Positions 11,520 through 23,471 of a DNA stretch of 64,000 bases are shown piece by piece. Numbering within the stretch: the first letter of the stretch is position 1; each line of letters begins with the position of its first letter. This DNA comes from Nomascus leucogenys (Eukaryota; Chordata; Mammalia; Primates; Hylobatidae): positions 13,565,839 to 13,629,838 of the forward strand of contig NC_044398.1 in assembly GCF_006542625.1 (NCBI RefSeq), written 5' to 3'. The position numbers were made by a program, and so were the translations under genes. The notes beneath the pieces were generated by a model. The model searched no databases. It was not told the DNA's origin and worked only from the letters and a program-made list of their open reading frames with translations.

Positions 11520-11823
11520 GGCTAGGCACGGTGGCTCACGCCTGTAATCCCAGCACTTTGGGAGGCCAAGGAGGGTGATTCACGAGGTCAGGAGATAGAG
11601 ACCATCCTGGCTAACACGGTGAAACCCCGTCTCTACTAAAAATACAAAAAAAATTAGCCGGGCGTGGTGGAGGGTGCCTGTAGTCCCAGCTACTCGGGAG
11701 GCTGAGGCAGGAGAATGGCGTGAACCCGGGAAGCAGTGCTTGCAGTGAGCCAAGGTCGCGCCACTGCACTCCAGCCTGGGCAACAGAGCAAGACTCCGTC
11801 TCAAAAAAAAAAAAAAAAAAAAA
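11520..11823 (+). mobile_element. Alu, full length, plus strand
   Basis: Starts GGCTAGGCACGG, both arms intact, A tail about 20. AluY/Sx-like text ('aggagatagagaccatcctggctaacacgg'). An (ACT)4 run follows the tail. Confidence 0.95.
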
Positions 11824-12376
11824 GACTACTACTACTATTTCTGCCACATGATTGCTTTATTAATTCTCCAGCAAAATTATCACCTATGAGCTAACTGATA
11901 ATGGTCCTAAGAAAGAAAAAGAAGCAGAGAAGAAAGGAGGCAGGGACAGGGTAAAGACTTCATTTTGGTATTTAAAATACAGCCAAATTTATCATTTTTC
12001 TAAAGGTAGTAAATAAGACTGATAATTTATAACGGAAATATTTTCCTTCCTGTGTTGAAATAATATGCCATATGGCTACCAAGGAAATATACTTATTTAT
12101 GGACATTCATTTCTATATTGATTCCTATTGTGAAACATGTTGCAAGAAAATGGAATCCATGAGAGACAATTAAGGTTAGAATCAGTTTTACAAATGTTGC
12201 CAGTTTGCAGATTTCATCTCTTCTATCTCCTTTCTCCCAAGTAAGGTAACCCCTAAAACATCATCAGCAGCTGCACATCAGTAACCCACTTACTACTGAA
12301 GTTAAAGCCTGTTTGTGCTCACTGAAACTAGAACACTGTTTTTTATATAGAATGTTAGCTTTAAAAACCTGCTGGC
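11824..12376. other. Unique sequence, nothing recognised
   Basis: No gene or repeat family recognised. Confidence 0.4.
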
Positions 12377-12670
12377 GGCCGGGTACGGTGGCTCATGCCT
12401 GTAATGCCAGTACTTTGGGAGGCCGAGGCGGGTGGATCAAGAGGTCAGGAGTTCGAGACCAGCCTGACCAACATAGTGAAACCCCGTCTCTAATAAAAAT
12501 ACAAAAATTAGCCAGGCGTGGTGGCGGGCGCCTATAGTCCCAGTTACACGGAAGGCTGAGGCAGGAGAATGGTGTGAATCCGAGAGGTGGAGCTTGCAGT
12601 GAGCCAAGTTACAGCACTGCACTCCAGCCTGGGTGACAGAGCGAGACTCCGTCTCAAAAAAAAAAAAAAC
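12377..12670 (+). mobile_element. Alu, full length, plus strand
   Basis: Starts GGCCGGGTACGG and ends in an A tail with one C. The flanks share AAAAACCTGC, the likely TSD. Confidence 0.95.
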
Positions 12671-12941
12671 AAAAAAACCTGCCAGCTGCCAGCTCTTCAA
12701 CTCTCCTTCCACCCACAACTGCCAATATAATATATTCTTTGTATTCTTTGTTCAACTCTATATTTCTTGGAGTTAAAGGAAAGGGAATCAATTATTTTTA
12801 TTTTATTTGGAATCAATTCTTACAGATAAAAAGATCAAACTTTGAATCCAAAATCTACAAGACTATACCGAGAAACATGAGCTGCACAGCTGTAGATAAC
12901 AGCAATAAAAACAGAATAATGGGTAACAATTACTGAGCACA

Positions 12942-13232
12942 GGCCGGGCGCGGTGGCTCACGCTTGTAATCCCAGCACTTTGGGAGGCCGAGGCGGGCGG
13001 ATCACGAGGTCAGGAGATCAAGACCACGGTGAAACCCCGTCTCTACTAAAAATACAAAAAATAATTAGCCGGGCGTGGTGGCGGGCACCTGTAGTCCCAG
13101 CTCCTCAGAGAGGCTGAGGCAGGAGAATGGCGTGAACCCGAGAGGTGGAGCGTGCAGTGAGCCGAGATTGCGCCACTGCACTCCAGCCTGGGCGACAGAG
13201 GAAGACTGCGTCTCAAAAAAAAAAAAAAAAAA
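12942..13232 (+). mobile_element. AluY of a 12-bp-deletion lineage, plus strand
   Basis: Nearly intact AluY in a MIR, with exact TSD AATTACTGAGCACA (12928-12941 and 13233-13246). It lacks 12 bases after GAGACCA (reads GACCACGGTGAAACC) and has GCTTGTAATC, CAGAGAGGCTGAGG and GATTGCGCC. The same changes occur in the Alus at 25835, 42202 and 56459. I recall such a deletion marking a Yd/Yc3-type lineage; the name needs a library search. Confidence 0.95.
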
Positions 13233-13350
13233 AATTACTGAGCACATACTATGTATCACCCAATATGCCAAGTGCTTCAAATGATCATCAAAATAACTCC
13301 TGGAAGTAGATACTATTATTATACCCATTTTGCAGATGGGAAACAGTCTT
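13233..13350 (-). repeat. MIR SINE split by AluY
   Basis: Reversed MIR ('attactgagcacatactatgt', 'gccaagtgcttcaaatgatcat', 'actattattatacccattttgcagatggg'). Its first bases are those duplicated by the Alu insertion. Confidence 0.8.
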
Positions 13351-14510
13351 AAAGCTATATGATCCATGTAAAAAAGCTTAGCCCTTAAGTGACACACAAA
13401 GATAGATTTGAAGACAAAGGGCATGAGAAATATGCTTAGGCCTTTAATGACCAAGTTCCAAAAGCTCTCAACCTAAAGGCCACAGGCCATTTTTAATACT
13501 TCCAAATTTGAATGAAACAATCATTTAAATGTGAAATTCCCTAACTAAAATTGTAGGTTTTTTAGGGGTTTTTTTTTGGGTGGGGGCTTTTAGTTCAACT
13601 TAGGTCAATTCAGTATAGATACTAATTAGAATCTTTTGCTAAAAACTGGGAGACAAATTATTAATAATTAAGGGTTCTGAGCAAAAACATTTTTGTAGTG
13701 TGAAATTTATAATGGAAAAAACAATTTAAGAGATCCTTTCTATGAAAAGTTTGGGAGACAATGGACTAAAAGACCTGCATGATCTATGATGGATCTAACA
13801 TGTGAGTTTCTGCTAAAGGCTTCTATACCAGTAATGTGCCTGCCCCACCCTTACTCCTGTCCCTTATTCCCTCCCTCTGAATACCACACTCACAACCAAG
13901 CAGCTGTTTTTTTATTCCTACGGGCAAGCCTAAGAAACTGAGATTGGCTCTCACCAGCACGAGCTGAAAAAGCTAAAGTTGGCTCAACATTATTCTTTGC
14001 TGTGAATCCTGAGCAATTTTTCTTCCCATTTATCTGGTTTCTTCCCATTACTTTCAGATTCTCCTGGATACTTGTTGATTAATTTGCCTTTGACAACTTT
14101 CGTAGTTCTGCCCCTTCAGCTCCTAACATCTCCTAGTGACTGCTTGAAGCATGATCATTGAGTCTCCATCCTAGCTTCCTCTGGGATGTGAATCATTTTG
14201 ATAGATTAAGAAGTATCTAACCACCAGGGTCCACATGCTTGTGTTTCATGGGCACTGTTTTCCCTATTCTGCTTCCTTGCTCATTCTACTTGAGCTGCTA
14301 CAAGCCACACTCTGCCATGATACCCTTTAATTGATCATTCTGTTATGGCTGATTTTGGTTGAGGTATACTCCATAAAATGTTATGGGTACCCTATGGATA
14401 AAAAGTATAATATCATACCTAATGTATAAAGTCATTACTTGTTTCTGTACTTTTCTGGCTATAGATAACCACCCAAATTCCTAGAGGATGTTATATAGGA
14501 GATATATAGG
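13351..14510. other. Unique sequence, nothing recognised
   Basis: About 1.1 kb without a family I can name. It holds a T/G-rich run at about 13555-13590. No coding or RNA signal. Confidence 0.4.
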
Positions 14511-15030
14511 TACTGAGACTACAACAATAAAACAGGGCAGACAACATTTCTGCTCTAATAGAGCTTACATTCTAATTGGAGGAGGAAACAGAAAACAAGA
14601 ACAGCAGCCAGTGGTAAGTACAATGCAGAGAACTGCAACAGGATGACCCAGGAGTGATTAGGTGGTTAGATGAGATTGGGTAATAAATGAAAGAGTCACC
14701 ACAGAATCTGAAAAGCATTAAGAAGCCAATGCAGGTGAGACAGTTGCTCATTCTGAAGCAGGGAACAGCAGAATCAACGACCCTAAGGCAAAAAGTAGGC
14801 TGACATGTTTACAGAAACAGAAGAAAGGCCAATAGGACTGAAGCTTAGTGGGCCAGGAAGATAATGGCAATAAGATGAATTTGGAAAGGCAAGCAGGGAC
14901 CAGCTCACACAAGGCTTTGTGGGCAAACATGAAATTTAATCCAAGTGCAAGGAAAGCCACTGGAGGGAGTTTTAAGAGGTTCTTCATTTGTGTACTAAAA
15001 AGGCCACTCTGCTTGCTATGCAGATCGTAA
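14511..15030 (-). repeat. L2 LINE, minus strand
   Basis: It reads the reversed L2 coding 3' part: 'gctctaatagagcttacattctaattggagg', 'aggcaagcagggaccagctcacacaaggctttgtgggc', 'aaagccactggagggagttttaagaggtt', 'aaaaaggccactctgcttgc'. No open frame survives. Confidence 0.8.
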
Positions 15031-15052
15031 CAGGTCAATAATAGAAATAGGG

Positions 15053-15318
15053 GGCCAGACACAGAGGTGGCTCACACCTATAATCCCAGCACACTTGAGG
15101 CCAGGAGTTCACCAACATCCCGGGCAACAAAACAAGACCCTGTATCTACAAAAAATAAAAATAAAATGTTAGCCAAGCTTGGTGGCACAAGCTTGCAGTC
15201 CCAGCTACTCGGGAAGCTAAGACAGGATCAGTTGAGCCCAGGAGTTTGAGGTGAGCTATGATCATACCACTGTACTTCAGCATGAGTGACATAGCGAGGT
15301 CTTAGCTCCATTTAAAAA
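15053..15318 (+). mobile_element. Alu, old and degraded, plus strand
   Basis: A decayed Alu with a gap in the left arm (the 'tttgggaggccgagg...' part is lost after 'cccagcac'). The tail is worn to 'atttaaaaaag'. AluJ-like. Confidence 0.8.
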
Positions 15319-15328
15319 AGCTTCCTCA

Positions 15329-15631
15329 GCCGGGCACAGTGGCTCACGCCTATAACCCCAGCACATTGGGAGGCCTAGGCAGGCAGATCACAAGGTCAGG
15401 AGATTGAGATCATCCTGGCTAAGCTATTGAAACCCTGTCTCTATTAAAAATACAAAAAAAAAAACATTAGCTGGCATGGTGGCGGGCGCCTGTAGTCCCA
15501 GCTACTCAGGAGGCTGAGGCAGGAGAATGGCATGAACCCAGGAGGCAGAGCTTGAAGTGAGCTGAGATCGCGCCACTGCACTCCAGCCTGGGTGACAGCA
15601 GGAGAGTCCGTCTCAAAAAAAAAAAAAAAAA
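15329..15631 (+). mobile_element. Alu, full length, plus strand
   Basis: Starts GCCGGGCACAGTGG. TSD AAAAAAGCTTCCTC on both sides. It inserted directly behind the older Alu at 15053-15318. Confidence 0.95.
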
Positions 15632-15824
15632 AGCTTCCTCGAGTGATTTTTAGCAAGGCATACATGTTCCCATGTTCCTCCTTAGAACCAGACATAAAAA
15701 GAAGGGAGGATGCTAAGTAACATAAAGGAATTTCACGGTAAGATGATTGAAAATTCCAGGTTTTAGAGATGGACAAGTATTTTCAGGGTTTGAGCTGAAT
15801 GGGATTGGAAGCTTCATAGCAGAG

Positions 15825-15990
15825 CAGAAGTTCACAACTTTAGAGTCTGTTATAATGGCTCTGATTATTTAACCATATAGCTAATTATATATCTAATTAT
15901 GGTGGGCTTTTAAAAAAATTACTGGTCCTACCCAGAGATTCTGATTTAGTTGGTCTGGGGTAGGAACTGAGAATGTTTGTTCAAGAAGCA
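15825..15990. repeat. hAT-Charlie MITE remnant (MER5/MER20-like)
   Basis: The segment 'cctacccagagattctgatttagttggtctggggtaggaactgagaatgttt' matches the common core of MER5/MER20-type hAT elements. The outer parts are worn, so strand and exact family are open. Confidence 0.6.
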
Positions 15991-16924
15991 TCACAGAAGA
16001 TTTGAGCATAGGTTGTACCAACAATTTCAAGATAAATAGTGTAGAGTCACTTTTGAGAATGTAAAACAAACAGGGATGCAAATAGAGCTTTTAAACACAT
16101 AGTAGATAGCCCTCCTCGCCACACAGTACCCACCCCCTCTCAACACACACATAACCTGAAACAGGCCTGAGATAAAGTCTTAGAGGTGGGATTCAGAATC
16201 AAAGGCCTGACATCCATGAAAAGGCAAACGTGTACAATTTCTCCCCCTGCCAAAATTTAACTTAGTCTTTCTTCTCTCCAATAAGAACTTACTGGTATCC
16301 ACACATTCTCAACAATACAGCAGTATCCTTCTATGTAATAGTTGCTAATTTGGCAGGTAAGAAAATTTTTATCTGGATTTCTTTAATCATCAGTGAGACC
16401 AAAAACACTTTCTTAGTGTGACATGCCAAAATTTATTAACATGTGAGTGTACTCAGTCTTCCTCCTCTACTCATTCTGCCCTTCCTAAAAAGGAAAGATT
16501 TGCTGGGACTAAGTTGATCAATATAATAAAGGAATAAAGAAGGAAATGTTGATAAGAAACCTTGTTGGTTGGGATTTAGGAAGAAACCTTTAGAGTTTGA
16601 CCAGTGAGAAGTTCCTGGGCAGCAGGAAGAAAGGAAAAGAGAAAAGGAACTTGTAAAAAATATTAATGTGGTTATGAATTAAGTTCCCTTTAATACACTC
16701 TTCGAAGACAAATAGAATTCCTTTTTAATTCCTTCTGGTTTTAAACTATGCTTCTTGAACAAGCCCCAGTTCTGAACTTGCAGCATGTACTTTTCTGGAT
16801 TAGCTGGGATTACATCCAGGCCATTTTCTTGGCCACCTGGAAAAGCCTAGCTGCTTTTGTAAACTTTCTGCTGATATCCTTTGCATATTTTTTCTTCTGA
16901 GACTTATTTTTTAATAAAATTTGT
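15991..16924. other. Mostly unique sequence
   Basis: No gene seen. About 16240-16440 may be a decayed antisense L1 or L2 scrap (weak). The rest is not recognised. Confidence 0.35.
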
Positions 16925-17671
16925 TTCTTAAGGCTGTTTTAGGGTCACAGCCAAACTGAGTGGAAAGTACAGAGTTCCCATTTACCGCCTGTCCCTACAC
17001 AGACACAACCTCCCCCGATATCAACATCCCACACAAGAATGGTACATTTGTTACCATCAATGAATCTACAGTGACCCAATATTATCAACCAAAGTTCACA
17101 GTTAACATTAGGGTTCACTCTTGATGTTGTACATTCTACCATCTTTGACATATGTATAATGATATGTATCCACTATTATAGTACTGTACATAATAGCTTC
17201 ATTGCCCTAAAAATCCTGTTCTCTGATTATTCATCCCTCTCTCCCCTGTAACCCATAATAATGGCTAATCTTTTTACAGTCTCCATGGTTTTTGCCTTTT
17301 CTAGATGTCATACAGTCATAATCATACACTGTGCAGCCTTTTCAGGTTGGCTTCACTTACTAATATGAATTTCAGGTTCCTCCATGTCTCTTCATGGCCT
17401 GATAGCTCATTTTTTTCCAGTGCTAATATTTCACTGTCTAAATGTACCTTAACTCATTTATCCATTTACCTACTAAAAGGCATCTTGGTTACTTCCAAGT
17501 TTTGGTGATTATGAATACAGCTGCTATAAACATTTGTGTGCAGGTTTTTGTGTGAACATATTTCAATTCATTTGGGAAAATATTGAGAAGCATGATTGCT
17601 GGGTTAAATGGTTAAGAGCATGTTTAGTTTTGTTAGAAACTGCCAAACCGTCTTTAAAAATGGCTGTGCCA

Positions 17672-17968
17672 GCCGGGTACAATGGCCCATGCCTGTAATC
17701 CCAGCACTTTGGGAGGCTGAGGCGGGTGGATCACCGGAGGTCAGAAGATCGAGACCAGCCTGGCCAACATGGTGAAACCCTGTCTTTACTAAAAATACAA
17801 AAAATGAGCCAGGAGTAGTTGCAGATGCCTGGAATCCTAGCTACTCGGGAGGCTGAGGCAGGAGAATCACTGGAACCCAGAAGGTGGAGGTTGTAGCGAG
17901 CTGAGATTGCGCCACTGCACTCCTGCCTGGGCAACAGAGTAAGACTCTGTCTCAAAAAAAAAAAAAAA
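17672..17968 (+). mobile_element. Alu, plus strand, inside the L1M
   Basis: Full Alu. The flanks 'aatggctgtgcca' and 'agtggctatgcca' form a slightly diverged TSD. L1M text resumes exactly after it. Confidence 0.95.
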
Positions 17969-18658
17969 AAGTGGCTATGCCACTTTGCATTCCCACCAGC
18001 AATGGATGAGTTCCTATTGTTTCATATGCTGGCCAGCATTTTGTGTCATCAGTGTTCTGAATTTTGGGCATTCTAATAGGTATATGGTGGTATCTCACAT
18101 TTTAATTTGCATTTTCCTGACAACATATGATGTGGTACATCTTTTCACATGTTTACTTGCCATCTACAAATCTTCTTTGGTGAGGTGTCTGTTAAGGTCT
18201 TTAGCTCATTTTTAATCAGGTTGTTTACATTCTTACTGTCGACGTTGAAGAATTATTTGTATATTTTAAGTAGTAGTCGTTTATCAAATATATCTTTTGC
18301 AAATATTTTCCTCCCAGCCTGTGGCTTGTCCTTTAATTCTCTTCACAGTGTCTTTTGCAGAGAAAAAAAAATTTTAACTTTAATGAAATTCCAGCTTATC
18401 AAGTCTTATCACTGACTTTCTAGATACTACACCAAACACACAATCCTGGATTGTAACCTGCCTGGTGTAAGGTCTGTGTCTTGACTGATTTATTTTGCAT
18501 GTGAATGTCAGGTTATTCCAACATTATTTTTTGAAAATATTGTATCTTTTTTCCATTGTATTGCCTTTATTCCTTTGTCAACGATCATTTGACTATATTT
18601 ACAAGGGTCTATGTCTGGGATCTATTGTGTTCCACTGATCTACTGGTCTATTCTTTCA

Positions 18659-18886
18659 CTAGTGCCATACTGCCTTGATAACTGCAGTCTTATAGTAAGT
18701 CTTGAACTTGGGCAGTGTCAATTCTCCAACTTGGTTCTTTTCCTTTAATATTGTGTGGATAGTTCTGGATCTTCTGACTCTCCATATAAACTTTAGGATC
18801 AGTTTCTTGATAGCCACAAAGTAACTTAGTAGGATTTTGACTGGGATTGCACTGAATCTATGTATCAAGTTGGGAAGAACTGACAT
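18659..18886 (-). pseudogene. L1M ORF2 remnant, region after the RT core
   Basis: A 75-residue frame keeps recognisable L1 ORF2p text downstream of the reverse transcriptase core, including 'FIWRVRRSR', 'TLPKFKTYYK' and 'IKAVWH'. The frame is broken on both sides. It is a remnant, not a gene. Confidence 0.85.
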
Positions 18887-19754
18887 TCTGATGATGATGA
18901 TGTGTCTTCCTATCCATGAACATAGAATATTTCTACATTTATTTAGTTCTTTTGTTTTCTTTCACCAGTTTTGTAGGTTTCTTTACATAGATCTTGTATA
19001 TATTTTATTAGATTTATACCTATAAATTTCATTCTGGGAGTTGCTAATGTAAATGGTATCGTGTTTTTAATTTCAAATTCCACTTGTTCACTGCTGGCAA
19101 TATGAGAAAGTGATAGTGGTTTATAAGTTCCAGAAGTAATTTTCTTGATTCTTTTGAATTTTCTTCATAATCTTATCATCTGTGAACAATGACAGTTTAC
19201 TTCTTCCTTTTCAATCTATATACCTTTTATTTCCATTTTTTGTCTTACTGCATCAGCTAGGACAGAATGATGCTGAAAAGCAATGATTAGAGGGGACATT
19301 CTTGCCTTGTGCTTAATCTTTGCAGGAAAGGTTCCAGTTTCTCAACATCAACTATGATATTAGCTGTAGGATTTTTTAGATGTTCTTTATCAGGTAAGAA
19401 AGTTCCTCTCTCTTCCTAATTTACTGAAAGTCTTCATAATGAATTAGTGTTAGATTTTATCAAACGCTTTTTCTGCATCTATTGATACAACCCTGTGATT
19501 TTCCTTCTTTAGCCTGTTAATGTGCTAGATTACACTAATTGATTATCCAATATTAAGCCAGCCTTGCACACCTGGGATAAATCCCACTTGGTTGTGGTAT
19601 ATAATTTTTCATACATTTTTGGATCAAATTTGCTAATTTTATGTAGGATTCTTGCATCTATGTTTGTAAGAGATGTTAGTATGTACTTGGCTTTTCTTGC
19701 AATATGTGTTTTTTGAATTAGGATAATGGTAGAATGAATTAAGATGTATTTCCC

Positions 19755-19973
19755 CTACTTCTGTCTTCTGGAAAAGATAGTGAATAATTGGCGTAACTTT
19801 TTATTTAAATATTTGGTAGACTCACTAGTGAACCCATCTGGACCTGGTACTTTCTGTTTGGGAAGATTATTAATTGTAGATTCAGCTTCTTTGCAAGATA
19901 CAGGCCTATTCAGATTGTCTATTTCTTCTTGTGTGACTTTTGGCAGATTGTACCTTTCAAATAACTGGTCCAT
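19755..19973 (-). pseudogene. L1M ORF2 remnant, start of reverse transcriptase
   Basis: A 72-residue frame has 'LNRPVSCKEAESTINNLPKQ' directly followed by 'KVPGPDGFTSE', the conserved PGPDGF motif at the amino end of the L1 reverse transcriptase domain. It ends in frameshifted sequence. Confidence 0.9.
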
Positions 19974-20316
19974 TTCATCTAGGTTATGAAACTTATAAGC
20001 ACAGGGTCAGTGACAATATTCCTTTATTATCTTTTTAATGTCAATGGGATCTGTAAAGATGCTTCTTTTTCATTTTTGATATTAGTAATTTGTATCCTTT
20101 CTTTTTAGATGGTCTAGCTAAAGGATTACCTATTTTACTAATCTTATTAAAGAATCAGCTTTTGATTTTATTGATTTTCTCTAGGTGTTTGCTGATTTTC
20201 ATTTCATTGATTCCTGCTCTAACTTTTATTATATTTCTTTTCTTCTACTTACTTTGGATTTGATGTGTTCTTTTTCTGTTTCCTAATGTGGAACTTTAGA
20301 TTACTGATTTTAGATC

Positions 20317-20611
20317 TTTTTTTTTTTTTTGAGACAGAGTCTCACTCTGTCGCCCAGGCCAGAGTGTGGTGGCGTGATCTCGGCTCATTGCAAGCTCCGC
20401 CTCCTAGGTTCACAACATTCTCCTGCCTCCGCCCCCCAAGTAGCTAGGACTACAGGCGCCCACCACCACGCCCAGATAATTTTTTGTATTTTTAGTAGAG
20501 AGAAGGTTTCACCGTGTTAGCCAGGATGGTCTCAATCTCCTGACCTCGTGATCCACCCACCTCGGCCTCCCAAAGTGCTGGGACTACAGGCATGAGCCAC
20601 CGCGCTTGGCC
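20317..20611 (-). mobile_element. Alu, minus strand, inside the L1M
   Basis: Full reversed Alu with poly-T. The TSD is ATTTTAGATCTTT on the left against ATTTTGGATCTTT on the right. Confidence 0.95.
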
Positions 20612-21647
20612 AATTTTGGATCTTTCATCTTTCCTAATAAATGCATTCAATCCAATAAATTCCTCTCTAAGCTCTGGTTTCACTACATCTCACAAATTTT
20701 GATAAACTGTATTTTCATTTTGATTTATTTCAAAATATTTTTAAGTGTTCTTGAGATTTTTGAACTATGTATTATTTAGAAGTTGCTTAATCTTCCATAT
20801 ATTTTGAGATTTTCCAGCTATCTTTCAGTTACTGGTTTCTATTTAATTTTATTGTGCTTTGAGAACAGATATGGCATGATTTCTAGTTTGCTAAGGTTTG
20901 TTTTATGGCCTAGAATGAAGTTTATCTTGGTGAATGTTCCATGTGAGCTTGAGAAGAATGTGTAATCTGCTGTTATTTGGTGAAGTAGTCTATAGATGTC
21001 AATTATACCCAGTTGATTGATAGTGCTATTAACTTCAACTATGTCCTTACTGATTTTTTGTCTACTGGAGTTGTCAATTTCTGATACAGGAGTGTTAAAG
21101 TGTCCAATTATAATAGTACATTCATATATTTCTCATTGCAGTTCTATCAGTTTTTGCCTCACATATTCTGATGCTCTGTTGTTAGGCATATAGATATTAA
21201 GGATTGTTGTATCTTCTTGGGTTACTTATCCCTTTGTCATTACATCCTATTTATCCCTGATAACGTAGAGTGCTCTGAAGTCTACTATTAATATAGCTAC
21301 CCTCAGTTTATTTTGGTTAATGTTAGCATGATATATCTTTCTCCATTCCTTTACTTTTAATCTTTGTGTCTTTAAAGTGGGTTTCTAGTTGATAACATAT
21401 AGTTGGGTCTTGCTTTTTAATTCACTCTACTAATCTCTTTTAATTGGTATATTTAGACCACAGATGTTTAAAGTGATTATTGATATCGTCTGGACTAGTA
21501 TCTATCATATTTGTTACAGGTTTCTGGGTGTGGCCCCTGTTCTTTGTTCCTATTTCCATCTTTTACACTTTTTCTGCCTTTTGTGGTTTTAACTGAGCAC
21601 GTTATATGATTTCATTTTCTCCCTTTTCTTGGCATATCGATTATACA

Positions 21648-22208
21648 GCTGACCCTTAAACAACATAGGTTTGAACTGCATGGGTCCTCTTATATGCAGA
21701 TTTCTTTTAACTAAATGCAGATAGAAAATACAGTATTTGGCTGGGCGTGGTGGCTCACGTCTGTAATCCCAGCACTTTGGGAGGCCAAGGCTGGCAGATC
21801 ACGAGGTCAGGAGTTTGAGGCCGCCTGGCCAACATGCTGAAACCCCGCCTCTACTAAAAATACAAAAATTAGCCGGGTGCAGTGGCAGGCGCCTGTAATC
21901 CCAGCGACTCCGGAGGCTGAGGCAGGAGAATTGAATTGCTTGAACCAAGGAGGCAGAAGATGCAGTGAGTGCTGAGATAGCACCACTGCACTCCAGCCTG
22001 GGTGACAAAGCAAGACTCCATCTCAAAAAAAAATAAAAATAAAAAATAAAAAAAATACACTATTTGTGGGATGTGAAAACTACATATAGGTAGCACCAAT
22101 ATTTTGTATATACAAGTTCAACAGGGCCATCTGCATGACTTGAGTATGTGAGGATTTTGGTATACTCAAGGAGTCCTGGAACCAACTGCCCATGTATACT
22201 GAGGAATA
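21648..22208 (+). mobile_element. Tigger-like DNA transposon (MITE) split by an Alu
   Basis: The left end 'acagctgacccttaaacaaca' and right end 'gaggaataactgt' are rough terminal inverted repeats. The inside has 'ggtttgaactgcatgggtcc' and 'ttttggtatactcaaggagtcctggaacc', typical of TcMar-Tigger MITEs (MER2-like). A TA precedes the left end. It interrupts the L1M near the start of ORF2. Confidence 0.7.
21739..22054 (+). mobile_element. Alu, plus strand, inside the Tigger element
   Basis: Full Alu with tail (AAAAAT)n. TSD AAAATACAGTATTT on the left, AAAATACACTATTT on the right. Third layer of nesting here: L1M, then the DNA element, then the Alu. Confidence 0.95.
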
Positions 22209-22627
22209 ACTGTTCTCATCTTTCCCTTCCTTCTCCTTCCCCTTCTTCTTTTTCAATTTTTACTTCTCTCAGCGGTTTCCCTGGAGTTTGCAATAAACAT
22301 TTACAATTCATCCAAGTCCACTTTCAAATAATGCTATACCACTTCATAAGCAGTCCAAGTACCTTATAATAAGCAAATATTCCTAAATCCACTCTTTCAC
22401 CTGTTGCATCATTGCTGTCATTCATTTCACTTACACCTAAGTACCATGTATAGATATACACACACATACACAAACCCACAGAAGCATAATAGAATACATG
22501 GTCATTATTATTTTAACAAACTGTTATCTGCCAGATCAATTATGAATAAGGAATATAAAAGTTTTTAAGATTCAAGCTTCTGACCTATATTATTTTCCTT
22601 CTCTCTGAAGAACTTTTTTTTTTTACG

Positions 22628-22751
22628 TATTTCTTACAAATCAGATTTGCAATAAATTCCCTCCATTTTTGCTTTAAGTCTTTTATACATATTTCTTACA
22701 AATCAGATTTGCAACAAATTCCCTCAATTTGCACTTTGAGTAAGTCTTTAT
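22628..22751. repeat. Two-copy 62-bp tandem duplication in L1M
   Basis: The unit starting TATTTCTTACAAATCAGATT occurs at 22628-22689 and 22690-22751 with a few differences. It duplicates the end of the decayed ORF1. Confidence 0.9.
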
Positions 22752-23305
22752 TCTTCCTTCACTTTGGAAGGGTAACACAACATGGCAGGATATAAAATTC
22801 CAGGTGGTGGGCTTCTTTCTCTCAACACTAAATATTTCACTATTTTCTTCTTGCTTGCATGATTAATGAGGAGAAGTTGGATGTAATTTTTATCTTTGTT
22901 TATCTATAGGTAAGGTATTTTTCCTCCCTGGCTTCTTTCAAGATGGTTTCTTTATCTTTGATTTTCTGAAGTTTGAATATGGTGTGGCTAAGTGTAGATT
23001 TTTGGCACTTATCATCTTTAGTGTTCTCTGAGCTTCCTGGATCTGTAGTTTGATATCTGACACTCATTTGGGGGAATTCTCAGTTATTACTTAAAATATT
23101 GTTTCTGTTCCTTTCTTTCATTCTGCTGCTTTGGTATTTCCTTATGTATATTTTGCACTTTTGGCAGCTGTCTCACAGTTCTTGGACATTCTGTTCTGAG
23201 GGAGTTTTTCTCTGTCATTTTTCTTCTTGCTTTTCAGTTCTGGAAGCTTCTTGTAATATCCTCAAGCTCAGAGATTTTTAAAAGTCCAGTATACTAATGA
23301 GCCCA

Positions 23306-23471
23306 TCAATGAAATTCTTCATTTGTTACAATATTTTTTACTAGAGCATTTTCTTTTTTATTCTTTCTTAAAATTTCCATCTCTCTGCTTATGTTATCCA
23401 TCTGTTCTTGCACACTGTCTACTTTTTCCGTTAAAGCCTTTTGCATGTTAATCCTATTTTTTTTTAATTCA
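23306..23471 (-). pseudogene. L1M ORF1 remnant, coiled-coil part
   Basis: The reverse frame reads 'KALTEKVDSVQEQMDNISRE' then 'MEILRKNKKE', the coiled-coil of old L1 ORF1p. It is cut at its amino side by the younger L1 at 23472 and ends early on the other side. Confidence 0.85.
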
